From positions 1-47,858 of the forward strand of contig JAQUOD010000010.1 of the NCBI GenBank assembly GCA_028717245.1: DNA of 47,858 nucleotides. Reading direction: 5' to 3'. A model generated the notes under the pieces. That model was given only the letters and a program-made list of their open reading frames with translations, was not told the origin of the DNA and ran no database searches. The position numbers and the translations under genes are program-made. Position 1 is the first letter of the stretch; each line of letters starts with the position of its first letter. Of the stretch, positions 1 to 7,519 are shown piece after piece. The DNA is from Candidatus Omnitrophota bacterium (GTDB lineage Bacteria; Omnitrophota; Gorgyraeia; Gygaellales; Profunditerraquicolaceae).

Positions 1-60
1 AATATTCACAGTATGAACAAAAAGAAAAGTCCGTCCCAAAAGAAAAAGAACTACTATTAA
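1..60 (+). CDS. C-terminal tail of a truncated upstream ORF, possibly an IS transposase
   Basis: Frame 1 is open from the first base and ends at TAA 58-60. It encodes a short lysine-rich tail (NIHSMNKKKSPSQKKKNYY). The tail is too short to identify by itself. It lies directly before a pair of direct repeats that look like the end of an insertion sequence, so it may be the end of a transposase. It could equally be an unrelated basic protein or chance. Confidence 0.3.
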   Translation, partial: NIHSMNKKKSPSQKKKNYY

Positions 61-124
61 CAATAACATGAAAACCGGACATTCTTGCTTTGCTAGAAAC
101 AGGACATTTTTGCCTTGCAATAAC
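61..124. mobile_element. Probable right end of an IS481/integrase-core type insertion sequence
   Basis: Two 17-bp direct repeats, GGACATTCTTGCTTTGC (77-93) and GGACATTTTTGCCTTGC (102-118), match at 15 of 17 positions and are 25 bp apart. Repeated GGACATTTTTxCxTTGC blocks near a terminus ending in ...TTGCAATAACA are typical of IS481-like and related DDE transposons. The likely terminus, read from outside, is TGTTATTGCAAGG. The other end and the transposase body are outside the window, so this is a recognition by style. Confidence 0.38.
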
Positions 125-142
125 ACTGCTCATTAAAAATAG

Positions 143-170
143 TTGCAAGTTTTAGAGATTCTGCTATACT
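143..170 (+). promoter_or_regulatory. Sigma-70-type promoter for the rpsB operon
   Basis: A -35-like TTGCAA (143-148) lies 16 bp from TATACT (165-170). A TG one base before the -10 makes it an extended -10 element. It lies between the presumed IS end and rpsB, which implies a 5' leader of about 170 nt. Confidence 0.5.
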
Positions 171-223
171 AAAAAGTTACTTTAAGTGAGGCTGGCCGCT
201 TTACGACGGATCAGGCCGAACTT

Positions 224-318
224 ACCCGCCAAAGTTCTGTGGCGGGTTTAATTCGCAGATACTAATATATTAGTTAAAGAAGCACTTATAATTTATGTCG
301 CTTTTAGCGACATAAATT
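224..318 (+). promoter_or_regulatory. Structured 5' leader of rpsB with two hairpins
   Basis: Hairpin 1 pairs ACCCGCC (224-230) with GGCGGGT (241-247) over a 10-nt loop. Hairpin 2 is a perfect 13-bp stem: 290-302 pairs with 306-318 around a TTT loop. Hairpin 2 ends 14 nt before the ribosome-binding site GGAGGG (333-338). No T-tract follows, so it is not an obvious intrinsic terminator. Leaders of rpsB are known sites of autoregulation by S2 in several phyla; that role here is inferred from position. Confidence 0.5.
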
Positions 319-345
319 GTCTGCTCATTAAAGGAGGGAAATAGT

Positions 346-1248
346 TTGTCTACAGAATTAATCAAACAGTTATTAGAAGCAGGGGTGCATTTCGGGCATA
401 AGACTTCGCGCTGGAATCCCAAGATGAAGAAGTTCATTTTCGGGCAGAGAAGCGGTATCTATATCATTGATCTGGAGAAAACTGCGGAATCCCTGAACAG
501 GGCCAGGGATTTTGTTTTGGATATAGCCTCCAAAGGCGAAGCAGTCCTGTTTGTCGGGACAAAGAGGCAGGCGCAGGAAGCTGTTTATCAGGAGGCGATA
601 CGTTGCGGTATGTATTACGTCACTGAGCGTTGGCCCGGAGGCATGCTTACAAATCTAGCGACCATAAAAAAGAGCATAAACCGCCTGAAGGCAATAGAAA
701 ATATGAAGACAGACGGCACCTTCGCAAAACTGACTAAGAAAGAAGTAGCGCATTTAGAGAAGGAATTGAATAAGTTAAAAAAGAATTTCGCCGGTATTGT
801 CCAGATGGAGCGGTTGCCCAAAGCGATATTTGTCGTAGATACGAAAAAAGAGGATACGGCGGTTAAAGAGGCAAAGAGGTTATCTATACCCGTAATAGGC
901 CTGATTGATACTAACTCTGACCCGGATTTAGTTATGTATCCTATCCCGGGTAATGATGACGCCACTAAGTCTATCCGCATCATTACCAGCCTTATCGCCG
1001 ATGGGATAATTGAAGGCCGTAAGAGGTTTTTATCTTATCTTGCTCAAGACGGCGTAGCGATAAAACCGGAAGAAAAAAAGGAAGAAGATATATCCTTAGT
1101 GTTTCCTGAAGAAGAAGTGAAGATAAAGGAGATCGAGGAAATCGTAGAGACAACCGAAACACCCGGGGAAGATGTAAAGTCTGCCAAAAAGGTGCGCGCT
1201 AAGCCGGTTCAGGAAGGAAAGGGCAGGCCGAGGAGAAAGGTAGAATAG
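346..1248 (+). CDS. rpsB: 30S ribosomal protein S2
   Basis: Small-subunit ribosomal protein S2, needed for binding S1 and for initiation. The first 230 residues are classic S2: the N-terminal block LLEAGVHFGHKTSRWNPKMK, the GTKRQAQEAV helix, ERWPGGMLTN and the PDLVMYPIPGNDDA block. At 300 residues it is about 60 longer than the E. coli protein. The extra length is a charged C-terminal tail (about residues 235-300), first acidic and then basic, as in several candidate phyla. The start is TTG at 346 with GGAGGG seven bases before it. It heads the conserved rpsB-tsf-pyrH-frr order. Confidence 0.97.
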   Translation: MSTELIKQLLEAGVHFGHKTSRWNPKMKKFIFGQRSGIYIIDLEKTAESLNRARDFVLDIASKGEAVLFVGTKRQAQEAVYQEAIRCGMYYVTERWPGGMLTNLATIKKSINRLKAIENMKTDGTFAKLTKKEVAHLEKELNKLKKNFAGIVQMERLPKAIFVVDTKKEDTAVKEAKRLSIPVIGLIDTNSDPDLVMYPIPGNDDATKSIRIITSLIADGIIEGRKRFLSYLAQDGVAIKPEEKKEEDISLVFPEEEVKIKEIEEIVETTETPGEDVKSAKKVRAKPVQEGKGRPRRKVE

Positions 1249-1334
1249 ATGAACCCCGCCCTTCCTAAAAATATTAGAACAGAAAACACAGGGAAGAGAC
1301 GGGCATATATTAAAAGAAAGGAAGGGTGGGGTGA
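1249..1334 (+). promoter_or_regulatory. Hairpin element (copy 1) enclosing the tsf ribosome-binding site and start codon
   Basis: CCCCGCCCTTCCT (1254-1266) pairs with AGGAAGGGTGGGG (1319-1331), a 13-bp stem with one G-U pair. The last G of the right arm is the first base of the tsf GTG codon. The left arm contains an ATG (1249-1251) directly after the rpsB stop. It opens a possible short reading frame beginning MNPALPK and ending at 1356. The same arms, in the same register to a GTG start, recur at 33803-33860 before porG, so this is a dispersed element rather than a tsf-specific leader. Control of tsf by occlusion is inferred. Confidence 0.6.
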
Positions 1335-1855
1335 AGGTGTCTTTGGAACTGATTAAGGAATTGAGGAATAAGACCTGCTCGAGCGTAGCGGATTGTAAGC
1401 AGGCGCTGGTGGAGGCAAAGGGAGATATTGAAAAGGCAGTCCAGCTTTTGCGTAAACGCGGCCTTGAGATTGCCGCTAAAAAGCAAGAGCGCTTTGCCAA
1501 AGAAGGCAGGATTGAGTCATATGTGCATCATGGCAACAAAATCGGCGTATTATTAGAAGTGAACTGCGAGAGTGATTTTGTCGCGCGTAACAGCGAATTT
1601 TGCCAGTTTACCAAGGATATCGCCATGCAGATAGCGGCGTGCAGCCCTACCTATATTAAAAAAGAAGATATCCCCGCCCAGGTGGTGAAGAAAGAAAAGG
1701 ATAAAGAGCGGTTCTATAAGGAGCATTGCCTGCTGGAGCAGGTTTTTATCAAAGACCAGGCTTTGGCCATAAAAGATTATTTAACCAGCCTCATCGCTAA
1801 GCTCGGCGAAAATATCGTTATCCGCAGGTTTATCCGCTATAAAATTGGCGAATGA
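1331..1855 (+). CDS. tsf: Elongation factor Ts, short form
   Basis: Guanine nucleotide exchange factor for EF-Tu. The N-terminal UBA-like three-helix domain is clear (about residues 4-40: [19 protein letters not shown]). The EF-Tu-contacting core follows, with CESDFVARN matching the conserved TDFVAxN block at about residues 75-83. At 174 residues it is a short-type EF-Ts like those of Thermus and plastids, lacking the second subdomain of the 283-residue E. coli protein. The start is GTG at 1331, inside the right arm of a hairpin element. Its end overlaps pyrH by 4 bp (ATGA), implying translational coupling. Confidence 0.95.
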   Translation: MKVSLELIKELRNKTCSSVADCKQALVEAKGDIEKAVQLLRKRGLEIAAKKQERFAKEGRIESYVHHGNKIGVLLEVNCESDFVARNSEFCQFTKDIAMQIAACSPTYIKKEDIPAQVVKKEKDKERFYKEHCLLEQVFIKDQALAIKDYLTSLIAKLGENIVIRRFIRYKIGE

Positions 1856-2577
1856 TAGCCAAACCCGTATATAAAAGAATAGTTTTGAAGTTAAGCGGCG
1901 AAGCGCTTCAGGGCAAAGAGAGCCACGGCATAGACCATTCTGTTTTAGTTTCTATTGCCGGCCAGATAAAAGAGATCAGGGATCTGCATGTAGATGTGGC
2001 TATTGTTTTAGGCGCAGGCAATATCTTCAGGGGCCAGGAGAATACTGCTTCGCGGGGCCTGGATATGGACAGGTCTGTAGCTGACTATATGGGGATGCTG
2101 GCGACGGTAATAAATGGGCTGGCGCTGCAGGACGTGCTAGAGAAGATGGATATGCCTACGCGCGTGATGACGGCCATAGAAATGCAGAGGATTGCCGAGC
2201 CCTATATCAGAAGAAGGGCGATCCGGCATTTAGAGAAAGGGCGCATTGTTATATTTGTTGCCGGCACCGGTAACCCCTATTTTACTACCGATACCACAGC
2301 AGCGCTTCGGGCCATGGAGATTAGTGCCGATGCCATATTAAAGGCGACCAAAGTGGACGGCGTTTATTCCGCTGACCCATTGAAAGTAAAAGATGCGAAA
2401 AAATTCGTTACTTTGAAATATATTGATGTCTTAAGAAAAAACCTGAAGGTTATGGATGCTACTGCCGTAAGCCTTTGTATGGATAATAAATTGCCTATCG
2501 TAGTATTCAACCTCAATAAAGAAGGTAATATCAGGCGCGTCGTCCTGGGCCAGAAGTTAGGCACCATTGTCAGATAA
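1852..2577 (+). CDS. pyrH: UMP kinase
   Basis: Phosphorylates UMP to UDP with ATP, a step of cytosolic pyrimidine nucleotide synthesis. It belongs to the amino acid kinase fold. The N-terminal phosphate-binding KLSGEAL, the GAGNIFRG loop, the [12 protein letters not shown] helix, the nucleotide loop [17 protein letters not shown] and the [12 protein letters not shown] segment are all present. The length of 241 residues is standard. It overlaps tsf by 4 bp and sits in the usual operon position between tsf and frr. Confidence 0.97.
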   Translation: MIAKPVYKRIVLKLSGEALQGKESHGIDHSVLVSIAGQIKEIRDLHVDVAIVLGAGNIFRGQENTASRGLDMDRSVADYMGMLATVINGLALQDVLEKMDMPTRVMTAIEMQRIAEPYIRRRAIRHLEKGRIVIFVAGTGNPYFTTDTTAALRAMEISADAILKATKVDGVYSADPLKVKDAKKFVTLKYIDVLRKNLKVMDATAVSLCMDNKLPIVVFNLNKEGNIRRVVLGQKLGTIVR

Positions 2578-2579
2578 TA

Positions 2580-2609
2580 CCGGATTGACGAATCATCCGG
2601 CCTTTATTT
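2580..2609 (+). terminator. Weak hairpin between pyrH and frr
   Basis: CCGGAT (2580-2585) pairs with ATCCGG (2595-2600), followed by CCTTTATTT. The stem is short and the T-run is interrupted, so this is at best an attenuator or processing site. Confidence 0.3.
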
Positions 2610-2658
2610 CCGGGCCTAGAATAACCCAATCTGATTTATAAAAAAGGGGAGGGTAATC

Positions 2659-3219
2659 ATGACCACGAGGGAAATCTTACATAATAGCGAAGAGAAAATG
2701 AAAAAGACCTTTGAGTCCGTGACGCGGGAATTTTCTGAAATAAGGACAGGCCGGGCAAGCCCTAGCCTTGTGGAGGGCCTGCACGTTGATTATTACGGGA
2801 CACCAACCCTGCTTAAACAACTGGCTTCTATTTCCGTGCCGGATGCGCACCTGATTGTAATACAGCCATGGGATGTTACGGCGATAGGCGAGATTGAAAA
2901 AACGATATTAAAGTCTAATCTGGGAATTAATCCTTCCAATGACGGTAAGCTCATCCGGCTTTCTATACCTGCTCTTTCCAAAGAAAGGCGCCAGGAGCTG
3001 GCCAAGGTGATCAATAAAATGGCCGAAGAAGGGAAGATTTCCTTGCGCACAATAAGGAGAGAGTCTAAAGAAGCATTGGAGAAATTGGAAAAAGACAAGA
3101 TTATCCCCGAGGATGATAAATTCAGGGGCATTGATGACCTGCAGAAATTAGTGGATAAATACATTGCTAAGGTTGACGAGCTTTTAAAGAATAAGGATAA
3201 AGAAATACTTGAGTTCTAA
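2659..3219 (+). CDS. frr: Ribosome recycling factor
   Basis: Splits post-termination ribosomes together with EF-G. The 186-residue protein has the signature REFSEIRTGRASPSLVEGL near the N-terminus, the central beta domain (YYGTPTLLKQLASISVPDAHLIVIQPWD) and the long C-terminal helices with KERRQELAKVINKMAEE and the IPEDD hinge. The start ATG at 2659 follows a strong AGGGGAGGG site. It is the last protein gene of the ribosomal operon and is followed by a phased AT-rich palindrome. Confidence 0.97.
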   Translation: MTTREILHNSEEKMKKTFESVTREFSEIRTGRASPSLVEGLHVDYYGTPTLLKQLASISVPDAHLIVIQPWDVTAIGEIEKTILKSNLGINPSNDGKLIRLSIPALSKERRQELAKVINKMAEEGKISLRTIRRESKEALEKLEKDKIIPEDDKFRGIDDLQKLVDKYIAKVDELLKNKDKEILEF

Positions 3220-3229
3220 AAATATTAGT

Positions 3230-3316
3230 AATGTTTGAATGTTGAAATGTTTCAATGTTTTAATATTGAGACCTTAGAAATAAACTTTCTAACATTTTAA
3301 CATTAAAACTTTTAAA
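3230..3316. repeat. Phased palindrome built from AATGTTTN octamers
   Basis: The left arm consists of four octamers in perfect phase: AATGTTTG (3230), AATGTTGA (3238), AATGTTTC (3246) and AATGTTTT (3254). The right arm (about 3289-3316) is made of the complementary words AACATTTT, AACATTAA and AACTTTTA, so the whole folds into a long imperfect A/T hairpin with a loop near 3270-3288. It lies just after frr and might act as a transcript end. It shares its design, not its sequence, with other palindromes in the window. Confidence 0.65.
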
Positions 3317-3328
3317 CAGAATAAATTT

Positions 3329-3377
3329 GGGCCTCTAGCTCATCCTCCACAAAACTTGGCGGATTTCGCTAGAGGGC
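3329..3377. repeat. Partial copy of the tRNA-Lys 5' end in a small inverted repeat
   Basis: GGGCCTCTAGCTCATC (3329-3344) is identical to the first 16 bases of tRNA-Lys (3394-3409), 65 bp upstream of it. The copy then diverges. Its GCCTCTAGC (3331-3339) is the inverse complement of GCTAGAGGGC (3368-3377), giving a closed hairpin. This could be a remnant of a tRNA-targeted integration or a tRNA-derived repeat; no integrase is visible. Confidence 0.55.
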
Positions 3378-3393
3378 ACATAGATAAAAATCT

Positions 3394-3466
3394 GGGCCTC
3401 TAGCTCATCTGGTAGAGCAGCGGCTTTTTAAGCCGCGTGTGCCGAGTTCGAGTCTCGGGAGGCTCA
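3394..3466 (+). tRNA. tRNA-Lys (anticodon TTT)
   Basis: The acceptor arm GGGCCTC pairs with GAGGCTC, including one G-U. The D-arm is AGCTCATCTGGTAGAGC. The anticodon stem GCGGC/GCCGC holds the loop TTTTTAA with anticodon TTT. The T-arm is CCGAG-TTCGAGT-CTCGG and the discriminator base is A. The CCA end is not encoded. Confidence 0.93.
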
Positions 3467-3505
3467 CTAAAATTGTTATAGCTTATAGCGTTGTAGCGAA
3501 GCGAC

Positions 3506-3587
3506 GCGGACGTGGCGGAACTGGCATACGCGTATGGCTTAGGACCATATGGGGAAACCCTTGGGGGTTCAATTCCCTCCGTCCGCA
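3506..3587 (+). tRNA. tRNA-Leu (anticodon TAG)
   Basis: The acceptor GCGGACG pairs with CGTCCGC. The anticodon stem TATGG/CCATA encloses CTTAGGA, anticodon TAG, reading CUA/CUG leucine codons. A long class II variable arm (TGGGGAAACCCTT) and a T-arm with GGTTCAATTCC follow. The discriminator is A. CCA is not encoded. Confidence 0.92.
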
Positions 3588-3622
3588 TAAAGTAAATTAT
3601 CATAAACTTAAAGTGAAAAAAT

Positions 3623-3698
3623 GCGGGAGTGGCTCAGTTGGTAGAGCGTAACCTTGCCAAGGTTAAAGTCGCGGGTTCGAACCCCGTCTCCCGCTCCA
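3623..3698 (+). tRNA. tRNA-Gly (anticodon GCC)
   Basis: The acceptor GCGGGAG pairs with CTCCCGC. The D-arm is GGCTCAGTTGGTAGAGC, the anticodon loop TTGCCAA carries anticodon GCC, and the T-arm is GCGGG-TTCGAAC-CCCGT. The discriminator U and an encoded CCA (3696-3698) follow, unlike the two neighbouring tRNAs. Confidence 0.93.
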
Positions 3699-3770
3699 TT
3701 ATTTTTCGCTCTGCAACAAGTAGCTGCAGAATATAGTTAAAAGCTAATCTAACGATAGAAGGAGAGCAGT

Positions 3771-4241
3771 ATGAATATTATGGATTTTTTGTCAAAGAAG
3801 GCGATATTGACCGATATAAAATCTACAAAAAAAGAAGAGATAATGAAAGAGCTGGTAGATGCCTTGATTAATGCCGGAGAAATTGAAAAGCGCTACCGCA
3901 ATAAGCTCATCGATGCCCTGATGGCCAGAGAGTCTTTAGGTTCGACTGCCATCGGCCAGGGCGTGGCTATACCGCACGCGAAATCCGACTGCGTAGATAA
4001 GCTTGTAGCGGCTTTCGGCCTCTCTAAAAAAGGCGTTAATTTTGATTCCTTAGACGGAGAACCGGCATACATCTTCTTTTTATTAGTAGCCCCGCAGGAT
4101 TCCGCCGGGCCGCACCTTAAGGCCCTGGCGCGGATATCGCGCCTATTAAAAGATAAGTATTTCCGTGATAGCCTGCGCGCTGCCACAGACGAAAAGGCGG
4201 TGATCAAGATAATTACCCAGGAAGATGAAAAAAAGGTTTAG
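3771..4241 (+). CDS. PTS EIIA domain protein (fructose/nitrogen-PTS, PtsN-like)
   Basis: Single-domain EIIA of the PTS_EIIA type 2 family, 156 residues. It would accept a phosphate from HPr on His69 within GQGVAIPHAKSD. The SLGSTAIGQGVAIPHAK motif and the downstream PQDSAGPHLKALARISRLLKD block are family hallmarks. No EIIB or EIIC transporter gene is present nearby, which points to a regulatory rather than a sugar-uptake role, as for PtsN. The start ATG 3771 has GGAG upstream. Its last 17 bp overlap yvcK, suggesting coupling. Confidence 0.9.
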   Translation: MNIMDFLSKKAILTDIKSTKKEEIMKELVDALINAGEIEKRYRNKLIDALMARESLGSTAIGQGVAIPHAKSDCVDKLVAAFGLSKKGVNFDSLDGEPAYIFFLLVAPQDSAGPHLKALARISRLLKDKYFRDSLRAATDEKAVIKIITQEDEKKV

Positions 4242-5493
4242 CCTGAAAAATATAAAAGTAACCAAGGTTAAGGCGATATTTATGTGGCTCTATCCGGGTA
4301 TAGGCATAAAACGCTGGATCGGCGTAAGCGCCTTTGGGATAGCCATGATCATTGTCGGCTCGCTTAGTTTACGCAGCGAAGAATTCTGGTTTGCTCAGAT
4401 CCTGGATACGGTTGTAGTGCTATCAGGCATCATTATCCTGATTTTAGGCATTAAAAGGATGATGCATTCCTTTATCATGGCGGTTATACCTTCGACAAAG
4501 GATACGCAGCTGGTGGATATTTTATACCAGAGGCGGCACCTCGGCCGCGGGCCTAAGGTAGTTACGGTAGGCGGCGGCACAGGATTATCCGTACTCTTAT
4601 CGGGCCTTAAAGAATACACCTCTAATATTACGGCCATAGTTACTGTTGCCGATTCCGGCGGCTCTTCGGGGCGCTTGAGGGAGCAGTTTGATATATTGCC
4701 TCCGGGAGATATACGTAACTGCCTGGTGGCCTTAGCCGATGCCTCGACATTAATGCGCGACTTGTTCCAGTTCCGTTTTGATAAGAGTTCGGAATTCTCC
4801 GGCCACAACTTCGGCAATCTTTTTATCACCGTAATGACCAGGCTGACGGGAGATTTTGAGAAGGCGATTAAAGAGACCAGCAAGGTTTTAGCTTTAAGGG
4901 GGCAGGTAATACCCTCTACGCTGGAGAATGTTACCCTGGTTGCCCGGCATAAGGACGGTTCGACTACTGAAGGAGAAGATAATATTCCCAAGGCGCACAT
5001 ACCCATAGAAAGGGTTTATCTAAGGCCTGCTTCGCCTTCGGCTACGCCTGAGGCGATAAAGGCTATCGAGGAAGCGCAGGTGATTGTTTTAGGCCCGGGT
5101 TCGCTTTATACCAGCATCATCCCTAACCTTTTGATAAAAGAGATTCGCGACGCTATCGTCGCTTCGGAGGCGATTAAAATATATGTCTGCAATGTGATGA
5201 CCCAGCCCGGAGAGACTGACAGCTACAACATATCCGAACACATAAAGACGCTTATCCGCCACAGCCACCCGCGGATCTTTGATTACTGCATTGTCAATAC
5301 AGGGGAAATACCCCAGGATGTGCGCAGGCGCTACGAAAATGAAGGGGCCTATCCCGTCGTCAATGATATCAAAACAATCGAAGGCATGGGATATCGTGTG
5401 GTTGAGAATGACATCGTTGTCATCAAGGATGTCATCAGGCACGACCCTTTAAAATTAGCCAAGTCTGTTTTAAGTTTTATAGAGGAGGCTTGA
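4225..5493 (+). CDS. yvcK: YvcK/CofD-like gluconeogenesis factor with N-terminal membrane segments
   Basis: Member of the YvcK (CofD-related) family, which binds UDP-sugars and is linked to carbon-source use and cell-wall synthesis in Firmicutes. The core starts near residue 110 with VVTVGGGTGLSVLLSGLK, then VADSGGSSGRLREQF, PPGDIRNCLVALAD, the FGNLF motif and GPGSLYTSIIPNLL. Before it are two predicted transmembrane segments (about residues 30-48 and 55-77), absent from the short soluble YvcK of B. subtilis but common in longer homologues. It lies between an EIIA and HPr, echoing the B. subtilis yvcK-crh neighbourhood. Confidence 0.9.
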   Translation: MKKRFSLKNIKVTKVKAIFMWLYPGIGIKRWIGVSAFGIAMIIVGSLSLRSEEFWFAQILDTVVVLSGIIILILGIKRMMHSFIMAVIPSTKDTQLVDILYQRRHLGRGPKVVTVGGGTGLSVLLSGLKEYTSNITAIVTVADSGGSSGRLREQFDILPPGDIRNCLVALADASTLMRDLFQFRFDKSSEFSGHNFGNLFITVMTRLTGDFEKAIKETSKVLALRGQVIPSTLENVTLVARHKDGSTTEGEDNIPKAHIPIERVYLRPASPSATPEAIKAIEEAQVIVLGPGSLYTSIIPNLLIKEIRDAIVASEAIKIYVCNVMTQPGETDSYNISEHIKTLIRHSHPRIFDYCIVNTGEIPQDVRRRYENEGAYPVVNDIKTIEGMGYRVVENDIVVIKDVIRHDPLKLAKSVLSFIEEA

Positions 5494-5513
5494 TTTTAAC
5501 ATACCTAAACACC

Positions 5514-5777
5514 ATGGCTTTGGTAAAAAAGAAGATGACCGTAAAGAATAAACAGGGCCTGCATGCTCGGCCCGCGGCTTTATTCGTGCAGGTAGCCAAC
5601 AAGTTTGATGCGCGCATAACGGTGGAACGCGATAAAGAAAGGGTAAACGGTAAATCCATTATGGGCATCCTGATGCTCGGGGCGGAAAAGGGGAGCGAGA
5701 TTACGGTAGAAGCCGAGGGCGAAGATGCAGGACTGGCTATAATAGAATTAGAAAAAACAATTAATAACCAGGAATAG
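5514..5777 (+). CDS. ptsH: Phosphocarrier protein HPr
   Basis: Small PTS phosphocarrier of about 87 residues. The active-site histidine lies in KQGLHARPA (about His17). The regulatory serine region VNGKSIMGILML (Ser48) matches the HPr kinase target site, so serine phosphorylation is possible. The reading frame is open upstream to TTG at 5490, but AGAGGAGG ends only one or two bases before that codon, too close for normal initiation. ATG 5514 gives the usual short N-terminus, though it has no clear ribosome-binding site. It is two bases from ptsI. Confidence 0.9.
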   Translation: MALVKKKMTVKNKQGLHARPAALFVQVANKFDARITVERDKERVNGKSIMGILMLGAEKGSEITVEAEGEDAGLAIIELEKTINNQE

Positions 5778-5779
5778 GG

Positions 5780-7513
5780 ATGATAGAACTTAAAGGGATA
5801 GCGGCAGCTTCGGGGATAAGTATCGGCCCGGCCCATAAGATAGGCAAGGAAGAATTTAATATCCCCCGGCAGGAAATCAGCCAGGAGGATATCCCTATCC
5901 AAATTCAGCTTTTTGAAGAGGCCTTAATCCGCACCCGCCGCGAAATCATAGAATTACAGAAGAGGATTGCCGTGGAGATGGGGCAGGAGCAGGCACAGAT
6001 CTTTGACGCGCATCTTTTGGTGCTTGAGGACCGCATGCTTATCGAAGAGGTGATCCTGCGCCTGAAACAAGAGCATATTAATGTAGCCTACATCTTTTCT
6101 GAAGTCCTGAAAAAATATATTAATGTTTTTTCCAAGATTGAAGACGAATATCTTAAGGAGCGCATCGCGGATATAAATGATGTGGGTAAGAGGGTCCTGC
6201 GTAATCTTTTAGGCAAAGAAAAGAGGAGTTTTGAGGACCTTAAGGAAAAGGTAGTGGTGGTGGCGCATGACCTTTCTCCTTCTGATACCGCTGCCATGCA
6301 TAAACAGAGTGTCTGCGCTTTTGTTACGGATATCGGAGGGAAAACTTCCCATACCGCGATTATGGCCAAATCCCTGGAGATTCCCGCGGTCGTGGGGGTC
6401 CAGGAGGCTACCACAAAGATTAAGAGCGGGGATATTTTAATCATTGACGGCGGCATGGGCGTGGTGATCGTAAATCCCGACGAGGATACCCTGCGTTCAT
6501 ATAAACAACAAGGGCGCAAACTCAAAGGCATAACAGACGGGTTTCTGTCGGTTAAGGATTTGCCTGCGGTTACCCGTGACGGCAAGATGATAGAAATAGT
6601 TGCCAATATAGAGTTACCTGAGGAACTGCCTTCGGTAAAACTGCATGGCGCTAAGGGGATAGGGCTTTACCGCACCGAGTTTTTTTATATGAACAGAAAA
6701 GACTTGCCTTCGGAAGAAGAGCATTACCAGGCCTATAAATATGTAGCTGAACAGATGTCCCCTTATCCGGTGATCATTCGTACCCTGGATTTGGGGGGAG
6801 ACAAGTTTTTATCTCAGTTCCAGATTCCTCACGAGATGCAGCCTTTTTTAGGCTGGCGCGCGATCAGGTTCTGCCTTGCCCGTCCGGATATATTTAAAGC
6901 GCAGCTTCGGGCGATATTACGCGCCTCAGTGCACGGAAAGTTAAAACTTATGTATCCCATGATTTCCGGCATAGAAGAATTGAGGCAGGCGAATAAGATA
7001 CTGGAAGAGGTAAAACAGGAATTGCAGAATAAAGGCATACCCTTTGATAATGATATAGAAGTAGGCGCAATGATTGAAGTGCCTTCTGCGGCGATGACCG
7101 CCGACCTTCTGGCTGAGGCAGCCGATTTTTTCAGTATCGGCACCAATGACTTGATCCAGTATTCCCTGGCAGTCGACCGCACCAATGAAAAAGTCGCTTA
7201 TCTCTACGAGCCGGCCCACCCGGCGGTCTTACGCCTGATTAAAAATATAATTGATGCGGCGCATCATGCCGGTATCTGGGTGGGGATGTGCGGGGAAATG
7301 GCAGGAGAACCTGCTTTGGTGCTCATACTCTTAGGCCTGGGTTTAGATGAGTTTAGCATACCGTCTTCGCTAATACCGGAAATAAAATATATCATCCGTT
7401 CGATTACGCTTAAAGAAGTTCAGGTAATCGCAAAAGAGGCCCTGAAATTATCTACTGGAACAGAGGTAGAGGAATACAGCCGGCGGAGATTAGGGCAGAT
7501 ATTGGAGGGATAG
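5780..7513 (+). CDS. ptsI: PTS enzyme I (phosphoenolpyruvate-protein phosphotransferase)
   Basis: Transfers phosphate from PEP to HPr in the cytosol. The 577-residue protein has the N-terminal HPr-binding helical domain, the phosphohistidine site GGKTSHTAIMAKSLEIPAVVG (His near 190), and the PEP-binding TIM barrel with GIGLYRTEF, RTLDLGGDK, MIEVPSAA, FFSIGTNDLIQY and the catalytic Cys in WVGMCGEMAG. All key elements are present. Together with the adjacent HPr and EIIA it makes a complete phosphorelay without a visible permease. Confidence 0.96.
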   Translation: MIELKGIAAASGISIGPAHKIGKEEFNIPRQEISQEDIPIQIQLFEEALIRTRREIIELQKRIAVEMGQEQAQIFDAHLLVLEDRMLIEEVILRLKQEHINVAYIFSEVLKKYINVFSKIEDEYLKERIADINDVGKRVLRNLLGKEKRSFEDLKEKVVVVAHDLSPSDTAAMHKQSVCAFVTDIGGKTSHTAIMAKSLEIPAVVGVQEATTKIKSGDILIIDGGMGVVIVNPDEDTLRSYKQQGRKLKGITDGFLSVKDLPAVTRDGKMIEIVANIELPEELPSVKLHGAKGIGLYRTEFFYMNRKDLPSEEEHYQAYKYVAEQMSPYPVIIRTLDLGGDKFLSQFQIPHEMQPFLGWRAIRFCLARPDIFKAQLRAILRASVHGKLKLMYPMISGIEELRQANKILEEVKQELQNKGIPFDNDIEVGAMIEVPSAAMTADLLAEAADFFSIGTNDLIQYSLAVDRTNEKVAYLYEPAHPAVLRLIKNIIDAAHHAGIWVGMCGEMAGEPALVLILLGLGLDEFSIPSSLIPEIKYIIRSITLKEVQVIAKEALKLSTGTEVEEYSRRRLGQILEG

Positions 7514-7519
7514 TAAAAA

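Noticed and set aside
4395-5006. 203-codon minus-strand ORF
   Set aside because: Antisense to yvcK, no recognisable protein features.
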